Assembly (NCBI GenBank): GCA_002698995.1
Contig: PAAX01000002.1
Location: 186,001 to 250,000 of the forward strand
Length of the DNA stretch: 64,000 bases
Direction: 5' to 3'
Source: Ignavibacteriota bacterium
GTDB lineage: Bacteria > Bacteroidota > Ignavibacteria > Ignavibacteriales > Melioribacteraceae
Part shown: piece by piece, positions 1 to 8,207 of the stretch
Layout: each line of letters starts with the position of its first letter
Position numbering within the stretch: position 1 is the first letter of the stretch
Notes under the pieces: generated by a model
What the model was told of the DNA's origin: nothing
Database searches by the model: none
What the model saw: only the letters and a program-made list of their open reading frames with translations
Translations under genes and position numbers: made by a program

Positions 1-467
1 ATGTTTACAAATTCAGTGAAGACTTCTTTAACAATAGTTGTTTTATTTCCCAGTAACGAATCAACTTTAACAACAAAACTTAATTTCTCTTCATTAAGAG
101 TATCTTTCTTTTCGTATTCATATTTATATGTGTAAACATTTGCCGAGTCAATATTGACGTCATATTTTTTTGAATTATCTTTTACAACGATGTCAATATT
201 TCTGTCATATTTTATTTTAGGATTCGGCTTCTCATTCCAAAGAAATATTTGTGTCGAATCGGGATTAATTTTATCAAGGAATATTTTTGCTACTTCTCTT
301 TTCTGCAGAGTTCTTGTTAATGAAATTAATGACTCATTTACATAATTAGAAAAGCGCTGTTCTTCCGCATTGTACATTCGTATTATCCAAACAGCTTGAA
401 TTACAATTAATCCCAAAACTGCAACACTCATTAATGCAATAATTATATTTAGTCTCGTTTTATTCAT
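1..467 (-). CDS. Sensor histidine kinase, N-terminal part (cut by window edge)
   Basis: The first 155 codons of a minus-strand gene start at ATG 467 and run off the left edge. The protein opens MNKTRLNIII, has one membrane helix at about residues 8-29, and continues with a charged, probably extracytoplasmic region (…YNAEEQRFSNYVNES…). This N-terminus is typical of Bacteroidota two-component kinases, which have a short tail, a helix and then a periplasmic sensor domain. The kinase core is outside the window, so the call rests on the N-terminus and on the OmpR/PhoB-like operator upstream. It diverges from the secreted protein at 604. The partner response regulator would be expected beyond the left edge, which is inference. 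Another single-helix sensor protein is possible. Confidence 0.6.
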   Translation of the reverse strand, partial: MNKTRLNIIIALMSVAVLGLIVIQAVWIIRMYNAEEQRFSNYVNESLISLTRTLQKREVAKIFLDKINPDSTQIFLWNEKPNPKIKYDRNIDIVVKDNSKKYDVNIDSANVYTYKYEYEKKDTLNEEKLSFVVKVDSLLGNKTTIVKEVFTEFVN

Positions 468-505
468 AATGCAAAATTAATCAACTATTATCTATTTATG
501 TTCCT

Positions 506-573
506 TTTAACATTTTTTAACATTCTTTAACCTTTCATTAACACATCGGTTTGTAAGTTTATAATATCTTTCA
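506..573 (+). promoter_or_regulatory. Four phased TTAAC repeats ending at a -35 position, with a TATAAT -10
   Basis: TTTAAC occurs at 506-511, 516-521 and 526-531, and ATTAAC at 537-542, giving steps of 10, 10 and 11 bp on one helical face. A perfect TATAAT lies at 560-565. With a 17-bp spacer the -35 hexamer would be 537-542, which is the fourth repeat. This matches OmpR/PhoB-family activated promoters, where tandem direct repeats replace the -35 box. The predicted start site is near 572, leaving a leader of about 30 nt with AAAGGAG before the ATG at 604. The site lies between a histidine kinase and a secreted protein and may serve both. Confidence 0.6.
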
Positions 574-603
574 AGCGTCAAAAAAAATAAAAAGGAGATA
601 AAA

Positions 604-1200
604 ATGAAAAAGATAGTTCTTTTATTCGTTTCGGTATTAATGATTTTCTCAATTATTCTTCAAGTATCAGCTCAAGATGATAAATCACTTTCAAAAAAAT
701 TGAAAGAGCTAAAGGGGGAAATTCTTTCTATTACAATAAAAACAAGTGATGATCAAATAACTATTGAAGATGAAGATGCTGAAAAACTATTTAAGAAAAT
801 AAAAATGTTGAATAATGATTTTGATTATGAAATCATTTCACTAAACGATGATAAAGGAAAAGAAAGAATCTTTAAAGTTAAGCTTGACGGTGTAGAGAAT
901 GGAGATTCAAGTAAAGTAAAAGTATTTGTAACTAGCGATTCTGATTTTGAATGGAGTGGAAATCTCTCGGATTTTGAAAGTAATGGTATAAGTAAAGATA
1001 TCAAAATAGAGATAACCGATTCCGGTAAAATAGTAACAGTTACAACCGAAGAGAACGGGGAGAAATCTGTAAAAATTTATGAAGGAAAAGAAGCAGAAGA
1101 GTTTCTTGAAAAGTACGAATCTGATGAGATGGAATTCAAAGTTAAAGATGGAAAGAAAATAATCATCAAAAAGATATCCGAAAAAGATAAGGAAGATTGA
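604..1200 (+). CDS. Acidic secreted protein of unknown function
   Basis: The protein has 198 residues. An N-terminal signal peptide of about 23 residues (MKKIVLLFVS… ending near VSAQ) is followed by a very acidic, lysine-rich body with no cysteine and no domain I recognise. The body alternates short beta-like segments (KIVTVTTEENGEKSV) with helical acidic stretches. The start is firm because AAAAAGGAGATAAAA precedes the ATG. It has its own promoter with a repeated operator and its own terminator at 1231, so it is a single-gene unit. Its position opposite a sensor kinase suggests it is an output or accessory of that two-component system, which is inference from layout only. Confidence 0.75.
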   Translation: MKKIVLLFVSVLMIFSIILQVSAQDDKSLSKKLKELKGEILSITIKTSDDQITIEDEDAEKLFKKIKMLNNDFDYEIISLNDDKGKERIFKVKLDGVENGDSSKVKVFVTSDSDFEWSGNLSDFESNGISKDIKIEITDSGKIVTVTTEENGEKSVKIYEGKEAEEFLEKYESDEMEFKVKDGKKIIIKKISEKDKED

Positions 1201-1230
1201 AAATCATAACTTTATAAAATCATTTTAGAA

Positions 1231-1252
1231 ACCGGAGAAATCCGGTTTTTTT
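1231..1252 (+). terminator. Rho-independent terminator after the secreted protein
   Basis: A six-base-pair stem ACCGGA/TCCGGT closed by a GAAA tetraloop is followed directly by seven Ts. It lies 30 nt past the stop at 1200. Confidence 0.85.
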
Positions 1253-1316
1253 ATTTCTATTCATTCAAGAATAATCATTATTCAATCGTTATATTTGAAG
1301 CAAAAATTTAATTAAT

Positions 1317-2048
1317 ATGATTGAAATAATTGATCTTCACAAAAGCTTTGCCGGAAAAGAAGTATTAAAAGGAATTGATCTTCAAATTAATGAAGGAGAA
1401 ACCCTTGCTATAATTGGAAGAAGCGGATGCGGTAAAAGTGTACTACTTAAACATATTGTTGCTTTACTTTTTCCGGATAAAGGTGATGTAAAAATTGAAG
1501 GAAAAAGTATTCTTAATCTTGATGAAAAATCACTCTATAAAATTAGAACACAATTCGGTTTTCTATTTCAAGGAGCCGCTCTTTTTGATTCTATGACTGT
1601 TGAAGAAAATGTTGGTCTGCCGTTAGTTGAAAACGACAATTCAATATCTAAAATAGATATCGATAAAGCAGTTGCCGAAAAACTTGAATTGGTTGGACTT
1701 CCCGGGATCCAGAAATTAAAACCAGCTGAACTTTCCGGCGGTATGAGAAAGAGAGTCGGCTTAGCCAGAGCATTAATAGCAAATCCTAAATATATTTTGT
1801 ATGATGAACCGACAACAGGACTAGATCCGATAATGTCGGATTCAATTGATCAATTGATTAAAGATTTATCCGATAAATTAAATGTCACATCAATTGTAGT
1901 TACTCATGATATGTACAGTGTAAAAAAAGTTGCAGATAAAATTGCAATGATACATAACGGCAGGATTTATTATTCAGGAACTCCGGATGAAGTTCATAAT
2001 TCATCCGACAAAACTATTCAAGAATTTATTAATAGAACCGGTTTCTAA
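1317..2048 (+). CDS. ABC transporter ATPase, MlaF-like
   Basis: This 243-residue ATPase has Walker A GRSGCGKS at residues 34-41, a Q-loop in FLFQGA, signature LSGGMRKRVGLARAL near residue 140, Walker B ILYDEPTTGLDP, and a switch histidine in VVTHDM. The IGRSG…KSVLLKHI and LFQGAALFDSMTV wording is characteristic of the MlaF/Ttg2A branch, which powers phospholipid movement between the membranes with an MlaE permease and an MlaD substrate-binding protein. Neither partner lies in the window, so they must be encoded elsewhere. The stop overlaps the radA start (TAATG), so the two genes are probably co-translated. It could instead belong to another Mla-like importer. Confidence 0.85.
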   Translation: MIEIIDLHKSFAGKEVLKGIDLQINEGETLAIIGRSGCGKSVLLKHIVALLFPDKGDVKIEGKSILNLDEKSLYKIRTQFGFLFQGAALFDSMTVEENVGLPLVENDNSISKIDIDKAVAEKLELVGLPGIQKLKPAELSGGMRKRVGLARALIANPKYILYDEPTTGLDPIMSDSIDQLIKDLSDKLNVTSIVVTHDMYSVKKVADKIAMIHNGRIYYSGTPDEVHNSSDKTIQEFINRTGF

Positions 2049-3394
2049 TGGCTAAATCAAAAATAAAATTTATCTGTGCTAACTGTGGATTTGAATCATT
2101 AAAATGGCTTGGCAAATGTCCCTCCTGCGATGAATGGAATTCTTTCTCTGAAGAATTAGTCGAAGAGAGAAAAGCTTCCGTAAAGAAAAGTGCTCATGCT
2201 AAAGAAGTAAAAACATTAGATTCGATTACCGAACTTTCAGAAGAGAGAATAAAATTCGGGATAAATGAATTTGACAGAGTTCTTGGCGGCGGTATAATTC
2301 ATGGTTCTGCAGTTTTAATTGGCGGTGATCCCGGAATTGGTAAATCTACATTGGTTTTACAGGCTCTCGCAAAATTAAAGGAAAAAGTTCTTTATGTAAC
2401 CGGAGAAGAATCATTAAGACAAATAAAACTTCGGGCAAAAAGACTTAATATAACTTCTACAAATATTTTACTATTAGCAGAAACTGATCTTGATTTAATC
2501 TCTGCAACAATTAAAGATGTTGAACCTGCTATTGTTGTTATCGATTCGATTCAAACTGTTTATCTCCCCGATTTAGATAATGCTCCCGGAACAGTTACAC
2601 AAATAAGAGAATGTACCAATTTTATAATGCAGTTTGCCAAGAAAACCGGATTTAGTGCTTTGATTATTGGTCATGTTACAAAAGAAGGAGTTATTGCCGG
2701 ACCTAAAATACTGGAACATATAGTTGATACTGTTCTTCAATTTGAAGGGGAAAGAAATCACTCGTATAGAATATTGAGAGCTACAAAAAATAGATTCGGC
2801 AGTACTAATGAAATCGGCATTTTTGAAATGCATGAAGATGGATTAGAAGAAGTTAAGAATCCAAGTGAAATATTTTTAAGCGAGCGTGATGAAAATGTAA
2901 ATGGTTCTGTTGTTACGTCCAGCATTGAAGGAACCAGACCGGTACTGCTGGAAGTTCAGGCTTTGGTCACTCCTTCAAATTTCGGTAATCCTCAAAGAGT
3001 GGCAACCGGATTTGATTACAGAAGATTGTCTATTCTTCTTGCAGTTCTAGAAAAAAGAGCGAACTTAAGAATTTCTGCCCATAATGTATTTTTGAATATG
3101 GCAGGGGGAATAAGAATAGAAGAACCGGCAGTCGATTTGGCTGTCTGCTGTTCAATTGCTTCTAGTTATTTAAATAAACCGGCTAAAACGGAAATGCTGA
3201 TTATTGGTGAAGTTGGACTTGGCGGAGAAATTAGAAGTGTAAGTCATATTGAAAAAAGAATTCAAGAAGCAGAAAAATTAGGATTTAGCTCGGTAGTACT
3301 TCCTAAAAATAATTTAAAGTCTATTAAGCAGAACAATAAAATAGAATTGATTCCTGTAGATTCAATAATTAAGGCGATAAACATAGTAATATAA
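2048..3394 (+). CDS. radA: DNA repair protein RadA
   Basis: This 448-residue protein has the full RadA/Sms architecture: an N-terminal C4 zinc finger (Cys10, 13, 24, 27), a RecA-like ATPase with Walker A GDPGIGKST near residue 95, the RadA-specific KNRFG motif, and a C-terminal Lon-protease-like domain (IRIEEPAVDLAVCCSIASS…). RadA promotes branch migration and processing of recombination intermediates. The length is normal for the family. Its ATG overlaps the stop of the ABC ATPase gene. Hairpins follow the stop. Confidence 0.97.
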   Translation: MAKSKIKFICANCGFESLKWLGKCPSCDEWNSFSEELVEERKASVKKSAHAKEVKTLDSITELSEERIKFGINEFDRVLGGGIIHGSAVLIGGDPGIGKSTLVLQALAKLKEKVLYVTGEESLRQIKLRAKRLNITSTNILLLAETDLDLISATIKDVEPAIVVIDSIQTVYLPDLDNAPGTVTQIRECTNFIMQFAKKTGFSALIIGHVTKEGVIAGPKILEHIVDTVLQFEGERNHSYRILRATKNRFGSTNEIGIFEMHEDGLEEVKNPSEIFLSERDENVNGSVVTSSIEGTRPVLLEVQALVTPSNFGNPQRVATGFDYRRLSILLAVLEKRANLRISAHNVFLNMAGGIRIEEPAVDLAVCCSIASSYLNKPAKTEMLIIGEVGLGGEIRSVSHIEKRIQEAEKLGFSSVVLPKNNLKSIKQNNKIELIPVDSIIKAINIVI

Positions 3395-3406
3395 AAAATA
3401 AGTTTT

Positions 3407-3470
3407 GAGCAAAGCAAAAAGAATCTTTTGGATTCTCTGCTTTACTCAAGAATTCATTTTATGAATTCTT
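3407..3470. terminator. Hairpins between convergent genes (bidirectional terminator)
   Basis: An imperfect hairpin at 3407-3446 pairs GAGCAAAGCA and AGAATC with GGATTCT and TGCTTTACTC. A perfect 9-bp stem AAGAATTCA/TGAATTCTT lies at 3448-3470 and overlaps the last codons of the minus-strand gene. Together they separate radA from the convergent zinc-ribbon gene. Confidence 0.6.
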
Positions 3471-4190
3471 TTCAACTTCCTCTGCAATATCAGGTGAAAT
3501 AATTAATCTTCCACAAGATTCGCAGGTGAATAATCTTTTATTTGCTTTAACTTCCAGCTGTCTTTGCGGTGGAATTACATTATGACATCCGCTGCAAGCT
3601 CCTCTTATTAAAGTTACAATTCCCTTGCCCCCTTTAGCTTTACGGATTCTCATATAAGTATTATAATCCGGCTTTCTAACTTTTTCAGCAAGTTTATCGC
3701 GTTTGTCTTTTAATTTAGCTTCTTCTCTTTCGTTAGCTTTAATAATTTTTTTGAGTTCATCTTCTTTTACGGCAAGTTCTTCATTTTTTGTATCAAGCTG
3801 AGGTTTAATTTCTTCTACTTCAATTTTGATTTTTTCTACAAGTTCTTCCAAAGCTGCATTTTCATTAGTAAGCTTTTCAACTTCTGCTTCACAATGATCA
3901 ATTTCTTTAGTTAAAGCATCATATTCTTTGTTATTTCTTACTTGATAAAGCTGAGCTTTGAACTTTTTTAAATTCTCGTTTAATCGTTCAATCTCATCTT
4001 CATTTTCTTGACGCTTTTCTAAAGACTCAGCTTTTTGATCTTCTTTATCCTTAATTTGATCTTGAAGACCTTGAATGAGACTTTTTAGATCGTTAACAGC
4101 AATTGGAAGATCACCGCGCAATTCTTCTAATTCGTCCAGTTGATCGTCTAAAAGCTGCAACTCATAAAGTGTACTTAGTCTGCTTAACAA
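3459..4190 (-). CDS. Coiled-coil protein with C-terminal C4 zinc ribbon (HP0958/CT398-like)
   Basis: The protein has 243 residues. Residues ~10-165 are almost continuous heptad-rich coiled coil (KDKEDQKAESLEKRQENEDE…). The C-terminus is a zinc ribbon with CSGC and CESC pairs. This is the zf-RING_7/CT398 family. The Helicobacter member HP0958 binds the sigma54 factor RpoN and flagellin mRNA; whether that applies here is unknown. The start is TTG at 4190, chosen because MLSRLSTLYELQ matches the usual family N-terminus and no ATG occurs nearby. It starts 1 nt after the stop of the NIF3-like gene, so the two form an operon. That neighbour pairing is common in Bacteroidota. Confidence 0.8.
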   Translation of the reverse strand: MLSRLSTLYELQLLDDQLDELEELRGDLPIAVNDLKSLIQGLQDQIKDKEDQKAESLEKRQENEDEIERLNENLKKFKAQLYQVRNNKEYDALTKEIDHCEAEVEKLTNENAALEELVEKIKIEVEEIKPQLDTKNEELAVKEDELKKIIKANEREEAKLKDKRDKLAEKVRKPDYNTYMRIRKAKGGKGIVTLIRGACSGCHNVIPPQRQLEVKANKRLFTCESCGRLIISPDIAEEVEKNS

Positions 4191-4191
4191 T

Positions 4192-5319
4192 TTATTTTAC
4201 TCCTGTATAGTTATAAAAACTTATGGGATTAGTACTTCTTGAGTACTTATAAACTTTTATATTATATTTATTTTCTCTAACAAACTTATCAATTCTCTTT
4301 TTTACTTCATCAAGTGAATGAATTTCGGTTTCGTAATGTCCTGCATCAACTAATAATATTTTTTCTTCTGCATCTTGAAAAGTATGATATTTTACATCAG
4401 CTGTAATAAATGCATCCGCTTGCTGTGAAATTGCAGAAAAAAGAAGATCAGAACCGCTTCCGCCGCAAACTGCTACTTTTGTAATCTTACTTGATTTCCC
4501 TTTTGTTAAGCGAAGATTTTGAGTTTTAAGTGATTTGCAAACATGTCCTAAAAATTCACTTTCATTCATCGATTTTTCCAATTCGCCAATTGCACCAAAT
4601 CCATAATTTATATTTTTATTTTTAAGAACATAAACATCATAAACCGGTTCTTCATAAGGATGTGCATTAATCATTGCATTCAATACTTTATTAAGATTCC
4701 ATTTATCTACCAGAACCTCAAGTCTAGTTTCCTGAACTTTTTCAAAATTATTCTTAATTCCAACATTGGGATTACTTAACTCACTTCCTTTGAATGTTCC
4801 TTCACCTAAAGTTCTAAAACTGCAATTTTCATATTCACCGATTTTACCGGCACCATTTTCAAACATTGAATCGGCAACAGAATCCAAACTTTTATTAGGA
4901 ACATAAACCGCAATTTTATATTGATTCTCTTCCTCAAGTTCAAGGAATTTTATATTCTTTAGATTTAACATTTCAGCAAGTTTAAAACTGACTCCTCCTT
5001 TGGTAAAATCCAAATTAGTATGAGCAGAATAAACGGTTATATCATTTTTAATGAGTTCTTTAATAATCTGTGATTTTTCGTCGCTGCTGAAATTTAAGTT
5101 TTTGATTGGTTTGAAAATGAATGGGTGGTGTGTGAAAATGAAATTGCAATTTTTGTTAAGTGCTTCTTTAATAACTTTTTTATTAAGTTCTAAGGCTAAA
5201 AGTATGCTGGTAATCTTAGTTTTCGGAGAGCCGATCTGAAGACCAACATTATCCTTATCCCAAGCAGCCCCTGGCGGAGCCCACTTTTCAAAATATTTAA
5301 TGAATTCTATTACTTCCAT
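4192..5319 (-). CDS. NIF3-like (YbgI/YqfO) dinuclear metal protein
   Basis: The protein has 375 residues from ATG 5319. It has the NIF3 fold with metal-binding histidines in FTHHPFIF and in VDAGHYETE near the C-terminus. A middle insert domain of the YqfO type (residues ~130-235, NAHPYEEPVYDV) explains the length. Family members are annotated as GTP cyclohydrolase I type 2, but a cellular role is not settled. A reading frame extends upstream to 5355, but those codons fall in a terminator hairpin, so MEVIEFIKYF is taken as the start. No Shine-Dalgarno sequence is visible because the ATG lies 4 nt past the U-tract. Confidence 0.85.
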   Translation of the reverse strand: MEVIEFIKYFEKWAPPGAAWDKDNVGLQIGSPKTKITSILLALELNKKVIKEALNKNCNFIFTHHPFIFKPIKNLNFSSDEKSQIIKELIKNDITVYSAHTNLDFTKGGVSFKLAEMLNLKNIKFLELEEENQYKIAVYVPNKSLDSVADSMFENGAGKIGEYENCSFRTLGEGTFKGSELSNPNVGIKNNFEKVQETRLEVLVDKWNLNKVLNAMINAHPYEEPVYDVYVLKNKNINYGFGAIGELEKSMNESEFLGHVCKSLKTQNLRLTKGKSSKITKVAVCGGSGSDLLFSAISQQADAFITADVKYHTFQDAEEKILLVDAGHYETEIHSLDEVKKRIDKFVRENKYNIKVYKYSRSTNPISFYNYTGVK

Positions 5320-5322
5320 ATA

Positions 5323-5356
5323 TAAAAAAAATGCACCCCAAATATTGAAGTGCATT
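5323..5356 (-). terminator. Terminator directly upstream of the NIF3-like start
   Basis: On the minus strand AATGCAC/GTGCATT closes a 13-nt loop and is followed by a run of Ts that ends 4 nt before the ATG at 5319. It would end transcripts from ispG and leave almost no untranslated leader for the next gene. Confidence 0.75.
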
Positions 5357-5478
5357 CTTGTAATTTTTCAACCTCTAAGACTAATAGATGGTTTTACTTT
5401 ATATCCCGTGTAAATAAACTTTTTTCTCATAAACTTTAGAACCAAAATATAATACTATTGTAAATTTATTTCAACATA

Positions 5479-7443
5479 TTATATTATTTCTTTTGATTCA
5501 ATCCAATTTCCATCTTCTTTTATTAAATTTATTAATTCATCAACTGCATGTTCCGAATTTACATTTTTTCTAACAATTTCTTTTCCTCTGTAAAGTGTAA
5601 TTTTTCCTATACCTGAACCAACATATCCATAATCAGCATCTGCCATTTCACCGGGTCCGTTAACTATGCATCCCATTATCCCTATTTTTACTCCTTTCAA
5701 GTGTTCAGTTCTGCTTCTAATTTTGTTGGTAACCTCAACAAGATCAAAAAGGGTTCTTCCGCAAGAAGGACAAGCAATATATTCTGTTTTCGATATTCTT
5801 ACTCTTGAAGCTTGCAAAACTCCAAACAAAGTTCTCTTTATTAAATCGGCACTTTCAAGAAATGATTTATTTTCAAAATTAATGTTCGAACTCCAAACAC
5901 CGTTTCCAAATCCTTCTAGTAATAATCCGCCAAAATCTGTTGACGAATAAATTCTATAATCATCCAAATTATTTAGACGATAATCACGTTTTATGATAAC
6001 CGGATTTTTAATTTCCCTTTTTACTAATTCAAAAAACATTCTTCTTAATTCAGGCATTGCATGTTCATTTTCTGTAGAAAAAATGAATACTGTTTTTAGA
6101 TCATTTCCCAGTTTTTCAAATTTTTCTGAGAATATATCTTCAATTTTCACTTCTACAAAATTTAGAAGAAAAGATTTTTGATCTGCCGATAAGTATTCAT
6201 CCACTCCAAATAAAGGAAATCCTTTTGTTTTATCTTCTAAAGATTTCCAAATTTCATAATCGTAAATTCCTTTTAAGCTGTTTGGAATTTCGAAGGGAAG
6301 ATAATTCTTTCCAAGATATATTAAATCCGGAGTAGTTTCTTTTAAGTTCCACTTATCTAATTCGGGAGAATAATTATAACCTATGGATTGAAAATCTTTA
6401 TAATCAGTTACTTTGAAATTACTGAAATCTGCAACTACAACAGGCACATTGGAACCGCCAATGTTGGTTACTTCAAATGTTTCTCTTAAATTGAATTCAA
6501 AAGGATTAACCGGAGATTCATCAATTTCGGGTATTTCCTTGTGTGGTAATCTCGATTTATATCTATCAGCCAATGAAATTGCAACCGGAGCTTCAAATTC
6601 AGGAGGTTCTGTTAAAGAGACACGAATTGTATCGCCAAGTCCGTCTTCAAGCAAAGTTCCAATTCCAACAGCCGATTTAATTCTTCCATCTTCTCCATCG
6701 CCGGCTTCCGTAACTCCCAAATGAAGAGGATAATTCATTCCTTCTTCAACCATTTTTTGTACTAATAGTCTGTAAGCCTGAACCATAACTTGAGTATTAC
6801 TTGCTTTCATTGAAAGAACAATATTATGATAATCAAGATCTTCGCAAATACGTAAAAATTCTAAAGCTGATTCCACCATTCCAAGCGGAGTATCGCCATA
6901 TCTGCTCATAATTCTATCCGATAAAGAACCGTGGTTAGTTCCTATTCTCATTGCTGTTCCGTATTCTTTGCAAATCTTTACAAGGGGAGTAAATTTCTTT
7001 CTAATTCGTTCTAGTTCGGCATTATAATCTGCATCAGTGTATTCAATCTGCTGAAATTTCTTTTTATCGGCATAGTTGCCTGGATTAACTCTAACTTTTT
7101 CAACAATTCTTGCGGCAAGCTCAGCAGCATTTGGTGTGAAATGAATATCTGCAATAAGAGGGGCTTTATAACCTCTATTTCTTAATTCTGTTTTTATATT
7201 TTCTAAATTTTGTGCTTCTTTAATACTTGGTGCTGTAATTCTTATATATTCACAGCCGGATTCAATCATTTTTATTGATTGTTCAACCGTTCCAATTGTA
7301 TCCATTGTATCAGTTGTAGTCATTGATTGAATTCTTATCGGATTATTTCCACCCAAAGGAATGTCGCCGATGTAAACTTCTCTTGTCTTAAATCTGGAAT
7401 ACTTTGTTAAACTATCACAGTACTTTTTTATTGTATCAATCAT
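5479..7443 (-). CDS. ispG: 4-hydroxy-3-methylbut-2-enyl diphosphate synthase IspG (long form)
   Basis: IspG (GcpE) catalyses the penultimate step of the MEP isoprenoid pathway. At 654 residues this is the long three-domain form of Bacteroidota/Chlorobi and plants. An N-terminal TIM barrel (residues ~1-290: GGNNPIRIQSMTTTDT, VRVNPGNY, GTNHGSLSDRIM) is followed by a central insert of about 250 poorly conserved residues. The C-terminal domain has the [4Fe-4S] ligands in CPSCGR and GCIVNGPGEMADADYGYVG. AAAGGAAATTT precedes the ATG, supporting the start. It is probably transcribed alone, because a hairpin with a U-tract follows before the NIF3-like gene. Confidence 0.97.
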   Translation of the reverse strand: MIDTIKKYCDSLTKYSRFKTREVYIGDIPLGGNNPIRIQSMTTTDTMDTIGTVEQSIKMIESGCEYIRITAPSIKEAQNLENIKTELRNRGYKAPLIADIHFTPNAAELAARIVEKVRVNPGNYADKKKFQQIEYTDADYNAELERIRKKFTPLVKICKEYGTAMRIGTNHGSLSDRIMSRYGDTPLGMVESALEFLRICEDLDYHNIVLSMKASNTQVMVQAYRLLVQKMVEEGMNYPLHLGVTEAGDGEDGRIKSAVGIGTLLEDGLGDTIRVSLTEPPEFEAPVAISLADRYKSRLPHKEIPEIDESPVNPFEFNLRETFEVTNIGGSNVPVVVADFSNFKVTDYKDFQSIGYNYSPELDKWNLKETTPDLIYLGKNYLPFEIPNSLKGIYDYEIWKSLEDKTKGFPLFGVDEYLSADQKSFLLNFVEVKIEDIFSEKFEKLGNDLKTVFIFSTENEHAMPELRRMFFELVKREIKNPVIIKRDYRLNNLDDYRIYSSTDFGGLLLEGFGNGVWSSNINFENKSFLESADLIKRTLFGVLQASRVRISKTEYIACPSCGRTLFDLVEVTNKIRSRTEHLKGVKIGIMGCIVNGPGEMADADYGYVGSGIGKITLYRGKEIVRKNVNSEHAVDELINLIKEDGNWIESKEII

Positions 7444-7499
7444 AAATTTCCTTTCACTTCAAAATCTTAAACAGAATGAAATTATAAGAAGTTCTATAA

Positions 7500-8018
7500 T
7501 TAATTCAGTCTGTTTAGTATTGCATCTGCAAATTCAACGGAAGATGCCGGATTTTTAGCAGTAATAATTTTACCTTCAACAACAACATCTTGATCTTTAT
7601 AAATAACTCCGTTTCTATCAAACTCTTTTTTATAATCGGGATAAACAACCCCTTCTTTTTGATTTAGAATTCCGGATTTGGCTATAATTACTCCGGCAGC
7701 ACAAATTGAAGCAACTATTTTATTGTTCTTATTGAATTCTAAAACGGAAGATTTCAAAATTTGGTTATCCCAATAATTAATAATTCCCTTTCCGCCAATA
7801 ATTACAAATGCACCAAAATTGTTTTTGTTGATATTGTAAATGTTTACATCCGGTTTAACCTTCATTCCATTTCCACCAACGCATAATGAATTTGCATCGG
7901 ACGAAATAAATAGATTAAATCCTTTTCTTAAAAAGATGTTTTTAACTGTTAAGAATTCCTGTTCACAGAAATTCTCCGCTGCTAAAAATAGTAATATGCT
8001 TTTTTTCTGAATAGACAT
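7500..8018 (-). CDS. DJ-1/PfpI family protein
   Basis: This 172-residue single-domain protein has the flavodoxin-like DJ-1 fold. The nucleophile elbow cysteine is in VASICAAGVIIAKSG, the strand before it reads FVIIGGKGIINYW, and an acidic residue lies early (FLAAENFCEQEF). Family members are chaperone-like deglycases, glyoxalases or peptidases; the substrate cannot be told. The ATG at 8018 (MSIQKK) is preferred over a TTG two codons upstream. It sits upstream of ispG on the same strand with a 56-nt gap. Confidence 0.8.
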   Translation of the reverse strand: MSIQKKSILLFLAAENFCEQEFLTVKNIFLRKGFNLFISSDANSLCVGGNGMKVKPDVNIYNINKNNFGAFVIIGGKGIINYWDNQILKSSVLEFNKNNKIVASICAAGVIIAKSGILNQKEGVVYPDYKKEFDRNGVIYKDQDVVVEGKIITAKNPASSVEFADAILNRLN

Positions 8019-8207
8019 TTGCAAATAGTTTAACTAACAAATATATAAATAAGATAGGAGTATTTGTAAAATTTGATTTCTTGTTTTGGATTAATTATCG
8101 GAGAATTAAACTCATTTTATTTATATGAAAATCATTATTAACACAGATTATTATTTTTAGTTCAGTTCATTTTGTAAATTACTTTCCCTAATTTTTTTTA
8201 GAAGTGT

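Noticed and set aside
154-345. 63-codon plus-strand frame
   Set aside because: It lies antisense to the better-supported histidine kinase N-terminus and has no ribosome site.
5666-6724. Plus-strand frames of 62-103 codons opposite ispG
   Set aside because: They are antisense to a fully conserved enzyme and have low-complexity serine/proline composition typical of shadows.
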